Below are positions 51,281 to 58,334 of a DNA stretch of 58,334 nt, in pieces. This DNA is from Burkholderiales bacterium (GTDB lineage Bacteria > Pseudomonadota > Gammaproteobacteria > Burkholderiales > Eutrophovitaceae). How positions within the stretch are numbered: the stretch's first letter is position 1; each line of letters starts with the position of its first letter. A program made the position numbers and the translations under genes. The notes under the pieces were generated by a model, which had not been told where the DNA came from, did no database searches, and was given only the letters and a program-made list of their open reading frames with translations. The DNA lies in the NCBI GenBank assembly GCA_035560005.1, contig DATMAN010000103.1, positions 1 through 58,334 of the forward strand, in the 5' to 3' direction.

Positions 51281-52402
51281 ATGCGCATGAAGCGCGCGTT
51301 GCAGTCGGACAGCCCTGCCAAGGCCCGGGCGGCTGTGGAGAGCGCTTCGCCCGGGCTTGCCGCAAGCCCGCGCGAGGCGCGCCCGAGCGCGGACGAGATC
51401 GCGCGCGCCCGGCCGATCATCGAGCGCTCGCCATGGACCTATGCGAATCTCGCGCTGCGCGGTGACAAGGCACTGCTGTTCAGTTCGCGCGGAAACGCCT
51501 TTCTGATGTACGGGCGCAGAGGGCGAAGCTGGATCGCCATGGGTGACCCCGTCGGCCCCGAGGACGAGGCGCTGGAACTGCGCTGGACGTTCCGCGATCT
51601 GTGCGACCGACAGCGGGGCTGGTGCGTGTTCTTCGAGGTGCGGCCGGAGCATCTCGGTCTCTACAGCGACCTGGGCCTTACGGTCGTTCCGCTCGGCGAG
51701 GAGGCACGCGTGGATCTGGCGCGATTCACGCTCGAAGGTGCCGCCCGCAAGGACCTGCGCAACGCGCGGTCCAGGCTGGCGCGTGCGGGCTGCCGCTTCG
51801 AGATACTGCCGCGCGAGGCGGTATCGACGCTGCTGCCGGCCCTCGCGCGGGTGTCGGATGCCTGGTTGACGCTGAAAAGCACGCGCGAGAAAGGTTTCTC
51901 GAACGCCTCCTTCGATGCGCAGTACCTCGCGAACTTCCCGCTGAGCGCGGTGCGCAGGGACGGTGAACTCATCGCCTTCGCCAATCTCTGGCTGGGTGCC
52001 GGCAAGGAGGAACTGTCGGTCGATCTCATGCGCCACCTGCCGGACGCGCCGAACGGAACCATGGACTTTCTCTTCTCGGAGTTGCTGCTCTGGGGGCAAG
52101 CGGAAGGCTACCGATGGTTCAATTTCGGCATGGCGCCCCTCTCAGGACTCGACGCGCATGCCCACCCGCCCTTGTGGCATCGTTTCGGCAGTTTTGTCTA
52201 TCGGCACGGGGAGCATTTCTACAACTTCCGCGGCCTGCGCCGGTACAAGGAGAAATTCGATCCGGTGTGGACCCCGCTGTACCTGGCCTCGCCGGGGGGT
52301 ATCGCGCTGCCGGCCGTTCTCGTGGACCTCACCGCGCTCATCGCCGGTAGCCTGACCGGAATCGTACTCAAGGGCTCGATGGTGACAAAGCGCCACCGAT
52401 GA
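51281..52402 (+). CDS. MprF C-terminal-like aminoacyl-phosphatidylglycerol synthase domain (DUF2156)
   Basis: A 373-residue protein matching the cytoplasmic synthase half of MprF: SPWTYANLALRGDKALLFS, SWIAMGDPVG, FTLEGAARKDLRNARSRLARAG, a second GNAT fold with STREKGFSN, and the closing FRGLRRYKEKFDPVW. The flippase half with membrane helices is absent, so it may charge lipids (lysyl or alanyl) without flipping them, or modify another target. ATG 51281 or 51287 are possible starts. Its stop overlaps the next ATG. Confidence 0.85.
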   Translation: MRMKRALQSDSPAKARAAVESASPGLAASPREARPSADEIARARPIIERSPWTYANLALRGDKALLFSSRGNAFLMYGRRGRSWIAMGDPVGPEDEALELRWTFRDLCDRQRGWCVFFEVRPEHLGLYSDLGLTVVPLGEEARVDLARFTLEGAARKDLRNARSRLARAGCRFEILPREAVSTLLPALARVSDAWLTLKSTREKGFSNASFDAQYLANFPLSAVRRDGELIAFANLWLGAGKEELSVDLMRHLPDAPNGTMDFLFSELLLWGQAEGYRWFNFGMAPLSGLDAHAHPPLWHRFGSFVYRHGEHFYNFRGLRRYKEKFDPVWTPLYLASPGGIALPAVLVDLTALIAGSLTGIVLKGSMVTKRHR

Positions 52403-53559
52403 ACCGGCTGTTCAATCCCTTCATCGCGACCGTGAGCACGATCCTGGCGCTCGGCTATGCCTACCTGGCCTGGCGGCTGGCCTCCGGCGCCGTCGCACGG
52501 CTCGGGCTCGCCGTGCCGTTTCTGCTGATCTGGATCGTGCCGGTCGTCTACTGGACCGGAGAGCGCGAGCACAAAGGCCGGGTCGACGACGCCGTGCACT
52601 TCATGAGCTACCTGTCCATGGGCTGGCTGAATTTCGCGATCGTGCTCTGCGCCGGGCGCGACGCACTGCTGCTCACGACCGCGGCGCTTCCCGTCTTCGG
52701 CGGGCTGCATGCCACCCTGCGCGAGGCGGGCACGGGGTGGGTGTGGATCGGCTCCCTCGCGGCGCTCGCCGCCGGCGCGTTCGCGGCGCTGCGCGGCCCG
52801 CACGTGCGCCAGGTCGACATCGCCATCGACGGGCTCGACGCCGATCTGGAGGGGCTGCGCATCGTGCAGATCAGCGATCTGCACATCGGACTGACGATCC
52901 GGGCCTCCTACGTGCGGCGCGTGGTGCACGCGGCCAACGCGCTGCGGCCCGACCTGGTCGCGCTGACCGGAGACATGGTGGACGGGGCGGTCGCGCGACT
53001 CGCGCCGCACGTGGCCCCCTTGGCCGATCTGAAGCCCGGCGGGCGGGTCTTTCTGGTGCCCGGCAATCACGAATACTATTCGGGAGCCGCGCCCTGGCTG
53101 CGTCATTTCGAAAGCCTCGGCCTGCGCGTGCTTCTGAACGAATACGTGGTGATCGCGCAGGGCCGCGCGCGCATCGTGGTGGGCGGCGTGGTGGATCCGG
53201 CCGCGCGCCTGGACGACCCGCGGCAGAGACCGCGTCCCGATCTGGCGGTTGCGCCGGAAGCGGGCCGCGCCTTTCGCCTGCTGCTCGCGCACAATCCCAA
53301 GATCGCGCCCGTGGCGGAACAGGCCGGATTCGATCTGCAGCTCTCGGGCCACACGCACGCCGGACAGTTCTTTCCCTGGACGCTCGCCGTGCACCTGGTG
53401 CACGCGCCGCACGTGGCCGGGCTTTCGCGCCGTGGCCGTCTGTGGGTCTATGTCAGCGCCGGAACCGGCACTTGGGGTCCGCCGGTGCGCTTCGGCACCG
53501 AGCCGGAACTGACGCTGCTGCGCCTCGTGCGCGGCGACCGGAGGCAGCATGGCGGATGA
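52399..53559 (+). CDS. Membrane-anchored metallophosphoesterase
   Basis: A 386-residue calcineurin-like phosphoesterase. About four membrane helices occupy residues 1-135. The catalytic domain follows with the metal motifs ISDLHIG, TGDMVDG, PGNHEYY and LSGHTHAGQFFPW. This type resembles YaeI/YkuE phosphodiesterases that act at the membrane; a lipid substrate is plausible beside the MprF-like synthase. It overlaps both neighbours by a few bases. Confidence 0.9.
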   Translation: MNRLFNPFIATVSTILALGYAYLAWRLASGAVARLGLAVPFLLIWIVPVVYWTGEREHKGRVDDAVHFMSYLSMGWLNFAIVLCAGRDALLLTTAALPVFGGLHATLREAGTGWVWIGSLAALAAGAFAALRGPHVRQVDIAIDGLDADLEGLRIVQISDLHIGLTIRASYVRRVVHAANALRPDLVALTGDMVDGAVARLAPHVAPLADLKPGGRVFLVPGNHEYYSGAAPWLRHFESLGLRVLLNEYVVIAQGRARIVVGGVVDPAARLDDPRQRPRPDLAVAPEAGRAFRLLLAHNPKIAPVAEQAGFDLQLSGHTHAGQFFPWTLAVHLVHAPHVAGLSRRGRLWVYVSAGTGTWGPPVRFGTEPELTLLRLVRGDRRQHGG

Positions 53560-55252
53560 GTTCGCCCGGATCGACGATTTCACGGCCGAGCCGCGCACGG
53601 CCTATTTCTCCATGGAGATCGCGCTGCGCGCCGGCATTCCAACCTACGCCGGCGGTCTCGGGGTGCTGGCGGGCGACGTCGTGCGAACCGCCGCCGACCT
53701 CGAGCTGCCCCTGGTCGCGGTCACGCTGGTGAGCCGCGAGGGCTATTTCCGCCAGGAGATCGACCCGCAAGGATGGCAGATCGAACACGCGGACACCTGG
53801 AATCCGGGCGAGCATTGCCGGCCGCTGAACGCCGCGGTGGCGATCCCGATCGAGGGCCGTCCGGTCTGGGTCTCCGGCTGGCTGTTCGTGGCATCCGGCT
53901 CCACCGGAAGCACACCGGTGATCCTCCTCGACACCGATCTGCCGATGAACCAGCCCGAGGACCGCGCGATCACCAGCCGTCTGTACGGCGGGGATCAGGC
54001 CTACCGCCTGAAGCAGGAGGCCGTGCTGGGCATCGGCGGCCTGCACATGCTGCGGGCACTCGGATTCACCATCAGCCAGTATCACATGAACGAAGGACAC
54101 GCCGCGCTGCTCGGGCTCGCGTTGCTGCGCGCGCATCGCTACCCGCCCGGCGATCTGCGTCCCGGAGAATCACCGTACGATCTGCACCGCGTGCGCCGGA
54201 TGTGCAACTTCACCACGCACACCCCGGTCGAGGCCGGGCACGACAAGTTTCCCTACGAGCTGGTTCATCGGATTCTGGGCGACATCGTGGATCTTCCGAC
54301 GCTGAAGGCGCTGGCCGGAGAACAGGTTTTGAACATGACCCTGCTCGCGCTCAATCTCAGCGATTTCGTCAACGGCGTCGCCCGGCGCCATGCGGAAGTG
54401 TCCTCGAAGCTGTTTCCCGGCTTCCAGGTGCATGCGATCACCAACGGCGTGCATCCCTTCACCTGGACCTGCCCCAGTTTCGCCCGGCTGTTCGACACTT
54501 GCGTGCCGGGCTGGGCGCACGCGCCCGAGCTGTTGATCCGTGCCGATACCATCCCCGACGACAAGATCTGGAGCGCGCACCTGGAAGCGAAGGACCGGCT
54601 GATTGCCGGCGTGAAAGAGGCTACCGGCGTGGCGCTCGACCGCGAGCGGCCGATCATCGGCTACGCACGGCGCATGACGGCTTACAAGCGGCCCGAGCTT
54701 CTGTTCAGCGATCTCGCACGCCTGCGTGCCATCGCCCGCCGCCATCCCTTTCAGATCGTGCTCGCCGGCAAGGCGCATCCGCAGGACAGGCCGGGCCAGG
54801 AACTGATCAAGCGTTTGCACGACCACGCGCGCGCGCTGCGCGGCGCGCTTCCCGTGGCGTTCCTGCCGAACTACGACCTGCAGTCGGCCGCAACCCTCGT
54901 CGCCGGCGTCGATGTCTGGCTCAATACCCCGCTTCCGCCGCTGGAGGCATCCGGCACCAGCGGCATGAAAGCCGCCTTGAACGGCGTTCCCCAACTGAGC
55001 GTGCTGGACGGCTGGTGGATCGAAGGCTGCATCGAGGGCGTGACGGGCTGGGCCATCGGCGAGCCTTCACAGTCGCCCGATTCCCACGCGCAGGCCCTCT
55101 ACGACAAGCTGGAGCAAACCGTGCTGCCGCGCTTCTACGACGACCGCAGCGGCTGGCTGCGCGTGATGAAGTCGGTGATCGCCAAGAACGCGGTGTCCTT
55201 CAACAGCCACCGCATGATGCGCCGCTACGTCACCGAGGCGTACCTGCGCTGA
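53549..55252 (+). CDS. Alpha-glucan phosphorylase, short form
   Basis: A 567-residue phosphorylase, paralogous to the 851-residue enzyme at 17555 but lacking its N-terminal DUF3417 domain and C-terminal extension. YFSMEIALRAGIPTYAGGLGVLAGD opens the catalytic part. The PLP lysine is K474 in ASGTSGMKAALNGV, and QYHMNEGHAA is the active-site block. It overlaps the phosphoesterase gene by 11 bases. Under an FNR-type promoter it would release glucose-1-phosphate from glycogen when oxygen falls. Confidence 0.9.
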   Translation: MADEFARIDDFTAEPRTAYFSMEIALRAGIPTYAGGLGVLAGDVVRTAADLELPLVAVTLVSREGYFRQEIDPQGWQIEHADTWNPGEHCRPLNAAVAIPIEGRPVWVSGWLFVASGSTGSTPVILLDTDLPMNQPEDRAITSRLYGGDQAYRLKQEAVLGIGGLHMLRALGFTISQYHMNEGHAALLGLALLRAHRYPPGDLRPGESPYDLHRVRRMCNFTTHTPVEAGHDKFPYELVHRILGDIVDLPTLKALAGEQVLNMTLLALNLSDFVNGVARRHAEVSSKLFPGFQVHAITNGVHPFTWTCPSFARLFDTCVPGWAHAPELLIRADTIPDDKIWSAHLEAKDRLIAGVKEATGVALDRERPIIGYARRMTAYKRPELLFSDLARLRAIARRHPFQIVLAGKAHPQDRPGQELIKRLHDHARALRGALPVAFLPNYDLQSAATLVAGVDVWLNTPLPPLEASGTSGMKAALNGVPQLSVLDGWWIEGCIEGVTGWAIGEPSQSPDSHAQALYDKLEQTVLPRFYDDRSGWLRVMKSVIAKNAVSFNSHRMMRRYVTEAYLR

Positions 55253-55262
55253 CGCGCGTGCA

Positions 55263-55487
55263 TCATCGCGGGGCCGGCCCCGGCGTGGTGTCGGCCCCGG
55301 AGCCGCTGCCCTCGGCTGCGCTTTCGCGCAGCGGTGCTTGCGCCGAGTCGGGCGCACGGAACAGGTGGGCCAACGGACAGGGCTGCCGCGGCGAGCAACC
55401 GTGCTCGCGCGCGCATTCCGGCTGGCTCTGATCCAGCGCCACGTACTGGCGGCACACCGGGCAATAGTGAAGCGGAGAATCGAACAT
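55263..55487 (-). CDS. Small Cys-rich protein, probable zinc ribbon
   Basis: A 74-residue protein with a CPVC pair near the start (YCPVCRQYVALD), then ECAREHGC and PCPLAHLF, enough Cys and His for one or two zinc sites. The last 25 residues are of low complexity. I cannot assign a family. The ATG at 55487 lies about 36 bases after the predicted start of an FNR-type promoter. It converges with the phosphorylase operon. Confidence 0.6.
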   Translation of the reverse strand: MFDSPLHYCPVCRQYVALDQSQPECAREHGCSPRQPCPLAHLFRAPDSAQAPLRESAAEGSGSGADTTPGPAPR

Positions 55488-55529
55488 GGGGACCCTCGAC
55501 AACGCGTTGCGGGCCAAGGCCGAGAGTGC

Positions 55530-55571
55530 ATTGAACCTTGTTTGGTCCAGGCCTTGTTTGACGTGGGTCAA
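55530..55571 (-). promoter_or_regulatory. FNR-type palindrome and -10 for the Cys-rich gene
   Basis: TTGACGTGGGTCAA (55558-55571) is a perfect TTGAC-N4-GTCAA palindrome. TTCAAT on minus at 55535-55530 fits as -10, giving a start near 55523. Confidence 0.72.
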
Positions 55572-55589
55572 ACACGGTCTCCCCTTGGG

Positions 55590-56159
55590 TCATCGATCAT
55601 CCGCGGGTGCTCGTGCCGCGGGGCGGCGCCCGGCGCTTCGAAGCTTCCGCAAGCGGGCCGCGCAGCGATCGCAAAACTCGTCGTGCTTGCGGTCCGTGTC
55701 GGCCACACTGTTCGAGAAGTACATCACGCAGCCCGGTGTTGCGCAGTGATCGAGGCCCAGCGTGTGGCCGAGTTCATGCGTGACTTCCTTGACCAGGCGC
55801 GCCAGGAACAGTCCTTCGTCCGCCCCGGCGAGCAGCCGTGCGGTGGAAACCACGCAGGCACGCCCCGGGCAGTGCGCGATGCCGAACACGAAGTTCAGCC
55901 CCAGCGCGAACAAGTCGCGGTGTGTAATTCCCAGCACATGGGGCGCGCCGTGGCCTTGCACGAGCGCGAGCAGCGGCTCCGCCCGGTACTGGCCGCGCCG
56001 CGGCACGAATGCACGATCGGGCAGCGGCACCGGAGGCGCGATGCGCACGCGCACTCCGCGCGCCTCGAGCTGTGCGCTCAAGGCCTGTACGATCGGCCCG
56101 GGCATGCCCTCGAAGGGCAAGAGGGCGAGATCGTCGATCGGAATGCGGCCTGCGATCAT
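55590..56159 (-). CDS. amzA: Archaemetzincin-type zinc metalloprotease
   Basis: A 189-residue protein with the full archaemetzincin signature: HELGHTLGLDHC at 128-139 (catalytic Glu 129), then Cys 144 and VM (Met-turn), then CDRC at 163-166. The four Cys hold a second, structural zinc. The family is frequent in archaea and patchy in bacteria; its substrates are not known. No signal peptide is present. It is the last intact minus-strand gene before the decayed region. Confidence 0.92.
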   Translation of the reverse strand: MIAGRIPIDDLALLPFEGMPGPIVQALSAQLEARGVRVRIAPPVPLPDRAFVPRRGQYRAEPLLALVQGHGAPHVLGITHRDLFALGLNFVFGIAHCPGRACVVSTARLLAGADEGLFLARLVKEVTHELGHTLGLDHCATPGCVMYFSNSVADTDRKHDEFCDRCAARLRKLRSAGRRPAARAPADDR

Positions 56160-56213
56160 CGAGATGCCAGCTTCCCGGTCGAGTTGCGCGGTCAGCGAGC
56201 GTGGATTCTCGGA

Positions 56214-56357
56214 TCACCGCACACTACGCCCACAGCCGCGCCGCTGCCGGGCGTAGAAGCAGGCCGTGCGCGGATCGGCGCGCACCGCGGCCTCCGCCTT
56301 CGCCGCGGCTTCGAAAACGGCCGGCCACTCGGGCTGAAGAAACGCGAACTGGCTCAT
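56214..56357 (-). pseudogene. Truncated N-terminus of a type I restriction (HsdR) / DUF4145-like protein
   Basis: The 47 codons start MSQFAFLQPEWPAVFEAAAK and continue to ACFYAR, which is the beginning seen in restriction-type helicase proteins of this group. After that the sequence diverges and stops. Almost the entire gene is gone. Its ATG overlaps the stop of the broken ATPase gene. Confidence 0.55.
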
Positions 56358-57128
56358 GCGGCAGCAAGCTCCGCGCTCAGGTCGAGCAGCGAGATGGCGT
56401 CCACAGCCTCGGTCAGCGGGAAGCGCTCTGCGCCACTGTAGAGGATAAACCGCCGCTCCGGCCTTACGTCTTCGGCAGCCAGACGAAAACCGCGCTCGAG
56501 CTTGGGTGTCAGTCCGCGCTTGACCTCGATGGCCCAAGGCTCGCGCCGTCCCGGAATCTTAAGCAACAGGTCGATCTCGGCACCGGCGGCGGTACGGTAG
56601 AAATACGCCTCCGTGCCCGGCGGCGCGGCGGCGATCAGAGACTCGATGACCATTCCCTCCCAACTGGCGCCTGCCACCGGGTGCGCGAGCAGCGACTCCA
56701 TGTCGCCGATGCCGAGCAACGCATGCACCAGGCCGCTGTCGCGCACGTAGATCTTCGGCGACTTGACCACGCGCTTGCGCACGTTGGCGTGCCACGGCGG
56801 CAGGCGCCGCACGAGCAGCAGATCGACGAGCAGGTCCAGATACGAGGCGACGGTCTTGCCGTCCACCGCCAGCGCCCGGGCGAGCGCGGCACGCGCTGAA
56901 TCTCATCGAGCACGACCAGTTTGTCCCTGTGCTGCGCGAGGTACAGCTCCGGATCGGCAAGCTTGGCCGGGTCGGTCTCGGATTCCAAATCGAGATAAAT
57001 AGACCGCCGCGTCTTCGCGACTTCGAGTGCGAGGGTGGTCTTGCCCACCTGGCGGGGACCCAGCAGCGCCACGGCCGGACTTTCGTCCAGAGCGGCAGTC
57101 AGCGTGGACAATCGGCGGCGGGAATCAT
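56354..57128 (-). pseudogene. AAA ATPase of the DUF4143 type, with internal deletion and frameshift
   Basis: Two pieces in different frames. The upstream piece has Walker A (LLGPRQVGKTTLALEVA) and Walker B (KLVVLDEIQRVP). The downstream piece, from ALARALAVDGKTVASYLDL to the stop, is the C-terminal DUF4143 part including AIEVKRGL. They meet at about 56890, where roughly 130 residues are missing compared with intact relatives and the frame changes. The expected ATG at 57128 is also out of frame with Walker A. The gene is dead. Intact relatives often accompany toxin or restriction genes. Confidence 0.8.
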
Positions 57129-57136
57129 GGCTGCAA

Positions 57137-57157
57137 TTATGGAGTTGAACTCCGTAA
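57137..57157. promoter_or_regulatory. Near-perfect palindrome upstream of the dead ATPase gene
   Basis: The arms TTATGGAGTT (57137-57146) and AACTCCGTAA (57148-57157) match in nine of ten pairs around a single central G. It lies nine bases before the old start of the ATPase, as an operator would. No regulator is known for it. Confidence 0.5.
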
Positions 57158-57291
57158 ATGCAAGGTTGCGCCTGATCGGGAAAGGCACCGGTTGCCCGCG
57201 CGCGGACGGCCCGGCGCCGTTGGCGGGCGCGGGTCTCGTCGCGGGGCCGTTGTTGCGAAGTCGGCAATGCTCGTGGCGGCGTCGTCACGTC

Positions 57292-57313
57292 GAGCCGCTG
57301 GCGAGGAATCTCA
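57292..57313 (+). repeat. Direct repeat copy 1
   Basis: This 22-base segment, ending GGCGAGGAATCTCA, recurs at 57509-57530 with 20 identical bases. The second copy forms the right arm of the palindromic element. Confidence 0.6.
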
Positions 57314-57466
57314 CCCGCGCGCAGAACAGAGCGGACGACGATGTCGCGCGCATGGCCAGCGCGATGACGAAAATCCTCGACTCTGTCCGTGTTCTCCGTG
57401 GCCACCGCACCGCCGCAAGGGCAATCCGGTTCACACGGAGATCACGAAGCACCTGAGCGTGAAGCC

Positions 57467-57529
57467 GAGATCCCTCGCTTCGCTCGGGATGACCCGCGAT
57501 GTCATTCGGAGCCGGAGGCGAGGAATCTC
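57467..57529. repeat. Palindromic intergenic repeat element
   Basis: The left arm 57467-57493 starts GAGATCCCTCGCTTCGC. The right arm 57501-57529 starts GTCATTCGGAGCC and ends GAGGAATCTC. They are imperfect inverted copies with a seven-base spacer. Short elements of this type (GTCATTC...GAGGAATCTC) are scattered in many bacterial genomes and can fold into long hairpins. Confidence 0.6.
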
Positions 57530-57657
57530 AACTCTCGGCACGGTCGAGGTCCCTTGCGCTTACTAGCGGGTTCACCCTGACCGCCAACACGCTGCGACCG
57601 CGGCGGCGAGAAGCGAACTCTTATGGCTGGCTGGTCACGGATACGTTACCTTAGCGC

Positions 57658-57990
57658 GTGCCTACGATCCGAGTCCTCGAGTACCTCGATACTTCGGGCA
57701 GTTCACCATAGGCACGCTGGTTCGACGGCCTGAATGCCATTGCCGCAGCCAAGGTCGCCACGGCCATCTACCGCCTGAGCGAGGGCAATTTCTCAAACGT
57801 GAAGGGCGTGGGCGGAGGCGTGTACGAGCTTCGGATCGACTTTGGACCCGGCTACCGGGCCTACTTCGGCAAGGATGGCGAAACGATCGTGATTCTTCTC
57901 GGCGGATCGACGAAACGGGATCAGCGGCGAGCGATCGCCGCCGCGGCGAAGAACTGGGCCGCGTACAAACAAGGCAAGCGAAGCAAGTGA
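57658..57990 (+). pseudogene. RelE/ParE-type (phage Gp49-like) toxin with in-frame amber codon
   Basis: Read from GTG 57658 the frame gives a toxin of 110 codons: IRVLEYLDTSGSSP, a TAG at 57709-57711, then ARWFDGLNAIAAAKVATAIY, FSNVKGVGGGVYELRIDFGPGYRAYFG and a basic tail. Only the one stop codon breaks it. Intact relatives have an aromatic residue (usually Phe or Tyr) there. An internal start at 57799 would give only the last half. The antitoxin gene follows after 15 bases. Confidence 0.75.
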
Positions 57991-58005
57991 GCGACGGAGC
58001 AGCCC

Positions 58006-58320
58006 ATGGGCTTGACGAGGGATTTCAAGGAAACAGTGATGGCGCGCGTACAGCGCGATCGGAAGTTCCGTGAGGCGCTGTTCTCGGAAGCGATCAATGC
58101 GTATCTCGCCGGCGATACCGTGACCGGCAAGGCGCTGCTGCGCGATCTGATCAACGCAACGGTGGGGTTCGAGGAACTGGCGGCGGAACTCGACAAGCCG
58201 AGCAAGAGCCTGCACAGGATGCTTGCGCCGCACGGCAATCCGAACACCGAGAACTTCTTCGGCATCGTCAGCGCACTCCAGAAGAAAACCAGAGTTCGAC
58301 TGCGCGTCACGGCCGGGTAA
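58006..58320 (+). CDS. HTH antitoxin of a RelE-type pair
   Basis: A 104-residue DNA-binding antitoxin. An N-terminal helical part (LTRDFKETVMARVQRDRKFREALF) is followed by a helix-turn-helix (VGFEELAAELDKPSKSLHRMLAPHGNPNTENFFGIVSALQ). It follows the toxin pseudogene directly, the toxin-first order normal for this type. The gene is complete. It may still bind its promoter or neutralise related toxins elsewhere. Confidence 0.88.
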   Translation: MGLTRDFKETVMARVQRDRKFREALFSEAINAYLAGDTVTGKALLRDLINATVGFEELAAELDKPSKSLHRMLAPHGNPNTENFFGIVSALQKKTRVRLRVTAG

Positions 58321-58334
58321 GCGGTGCGAATGCC

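Larger units (their letters stand above)
57158..57657. other. Gene-free region with dispersed-repeat sequence
   Basis: About 500 bases without a convincing gene. It holds the direct and inverted repeats listed separately, and a stretch near 57380-57450 (CCGTGTTCTCCGTGG, then CACGGAGATCACGAAG) of the kind seen between genes in many genomes. Confidence 0.5.

Noticed and set aside
57799..57990. A 63-residue toxin starting at the internal ATG/GTG
   Set aside because: It begins in the middle of the conserved fold; the frame upstream continues the family match to the amber codon, so this is the tail of a broken gene.
1..58334. CRISPR arrays, rRNA, tRNA or complete insertion sequences
   Set aside because: No regularly spaced repeats, no conserved RNA sequences and no transposase-like protein were recognised. 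A tRNAscan and ISfinder search would be decisive; I could not run them.

Overview
The window looks like a chromosomal segment of a GC-rich betaproteobacterium. The evidence is the hemA-prfA-prmC-grxD order, the hslV-hslU pair, the high GC at third codon positions, and family types typical of that class. This is inference from gene content; no rRNA or tRNA gene was recognised to place it more closely.

Layout. 0.4-4.8 kb: an SPW-repeat membrane protein, then hemA-prfA-prmC-grxD closed by an intrinsic terminator. 4.9-10.5 kb: an acyl-CoA dehydrogenase, a three-gene operon for a cobalt-type nitrile hydratase/thiocyanate hydrolase family enzyme with a split beta chain, a class III CoA-transferase, an RlmI-type rRNA methyltransferase and a histidine phosphatase. 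10.6-14.2 kb: a metal-uptake cluster (small exported protein, outer-membrane barrel, ZnuA-like, ZnuB-like) with no ATPase gene. 14.4-17.4 kb: a frameshifted double-STAS gene and hslVU. 17.6-23.9 kb: a long alpha-glucan phosphorylase, an HxlR regulator with a coupled methyltransferase, a cytochrome P460, and small exported and membrane proteins.

24.0-28.0 kb is a compact minus-strand operon larA-larC-larE-larB: a LarA-family racemase or epimerase plus the three proteins that make and load its nickel-pincer nucleotide. 28.2-37.3 kb is a glycogen cluster: glgA and glgB on minus, divergent glgC and two GH57 glucan enzymes on plus.

41.4-55.6 kb is the most unusual part. It carries six well-formed FNR/Anr/Dnr-type boxes plus one degenerate one near the start of stress, dormancy and salvage genes. 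In every well-formed case a plausible -10 hexamer lies at the distance expected for a class II FNR promoter. The presumed regulon includes a CBS protein and an MgtA-type ATPase; an hsp20 / uncharacterised repeat protein / hibernation-factor-cold-shock fusion operon; a DUF72 gene; a DUF1496-like / acyl carrier / acetyltransferase operon; a cytochrome c / repeat-paralog / 49-residue membrane protein operon; and a four-gene operon of archaeo-eukaryotic primase-polymerase, soluble MprF-like synthase, membrane phosphoesterase and short glucan phosphorylase. NAD salvage genes pncA-pncB sit in the same island. Together these suggest a programme for entering or surviving low oxygen: stored glucan is mobilised, ribosomes are parked, and proteins, lipids, NAD and perhaps DNA are maintained.

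55.6-58.3 kb is a decaying edge: an intact archaemetzincin gene, then an AAA ATPase with a large internal deletion, a truncated restriction-type fragment, dispersed palindromic repeats, and a toxin-antitoxin pair whose toxin has an in-frame amber codon.
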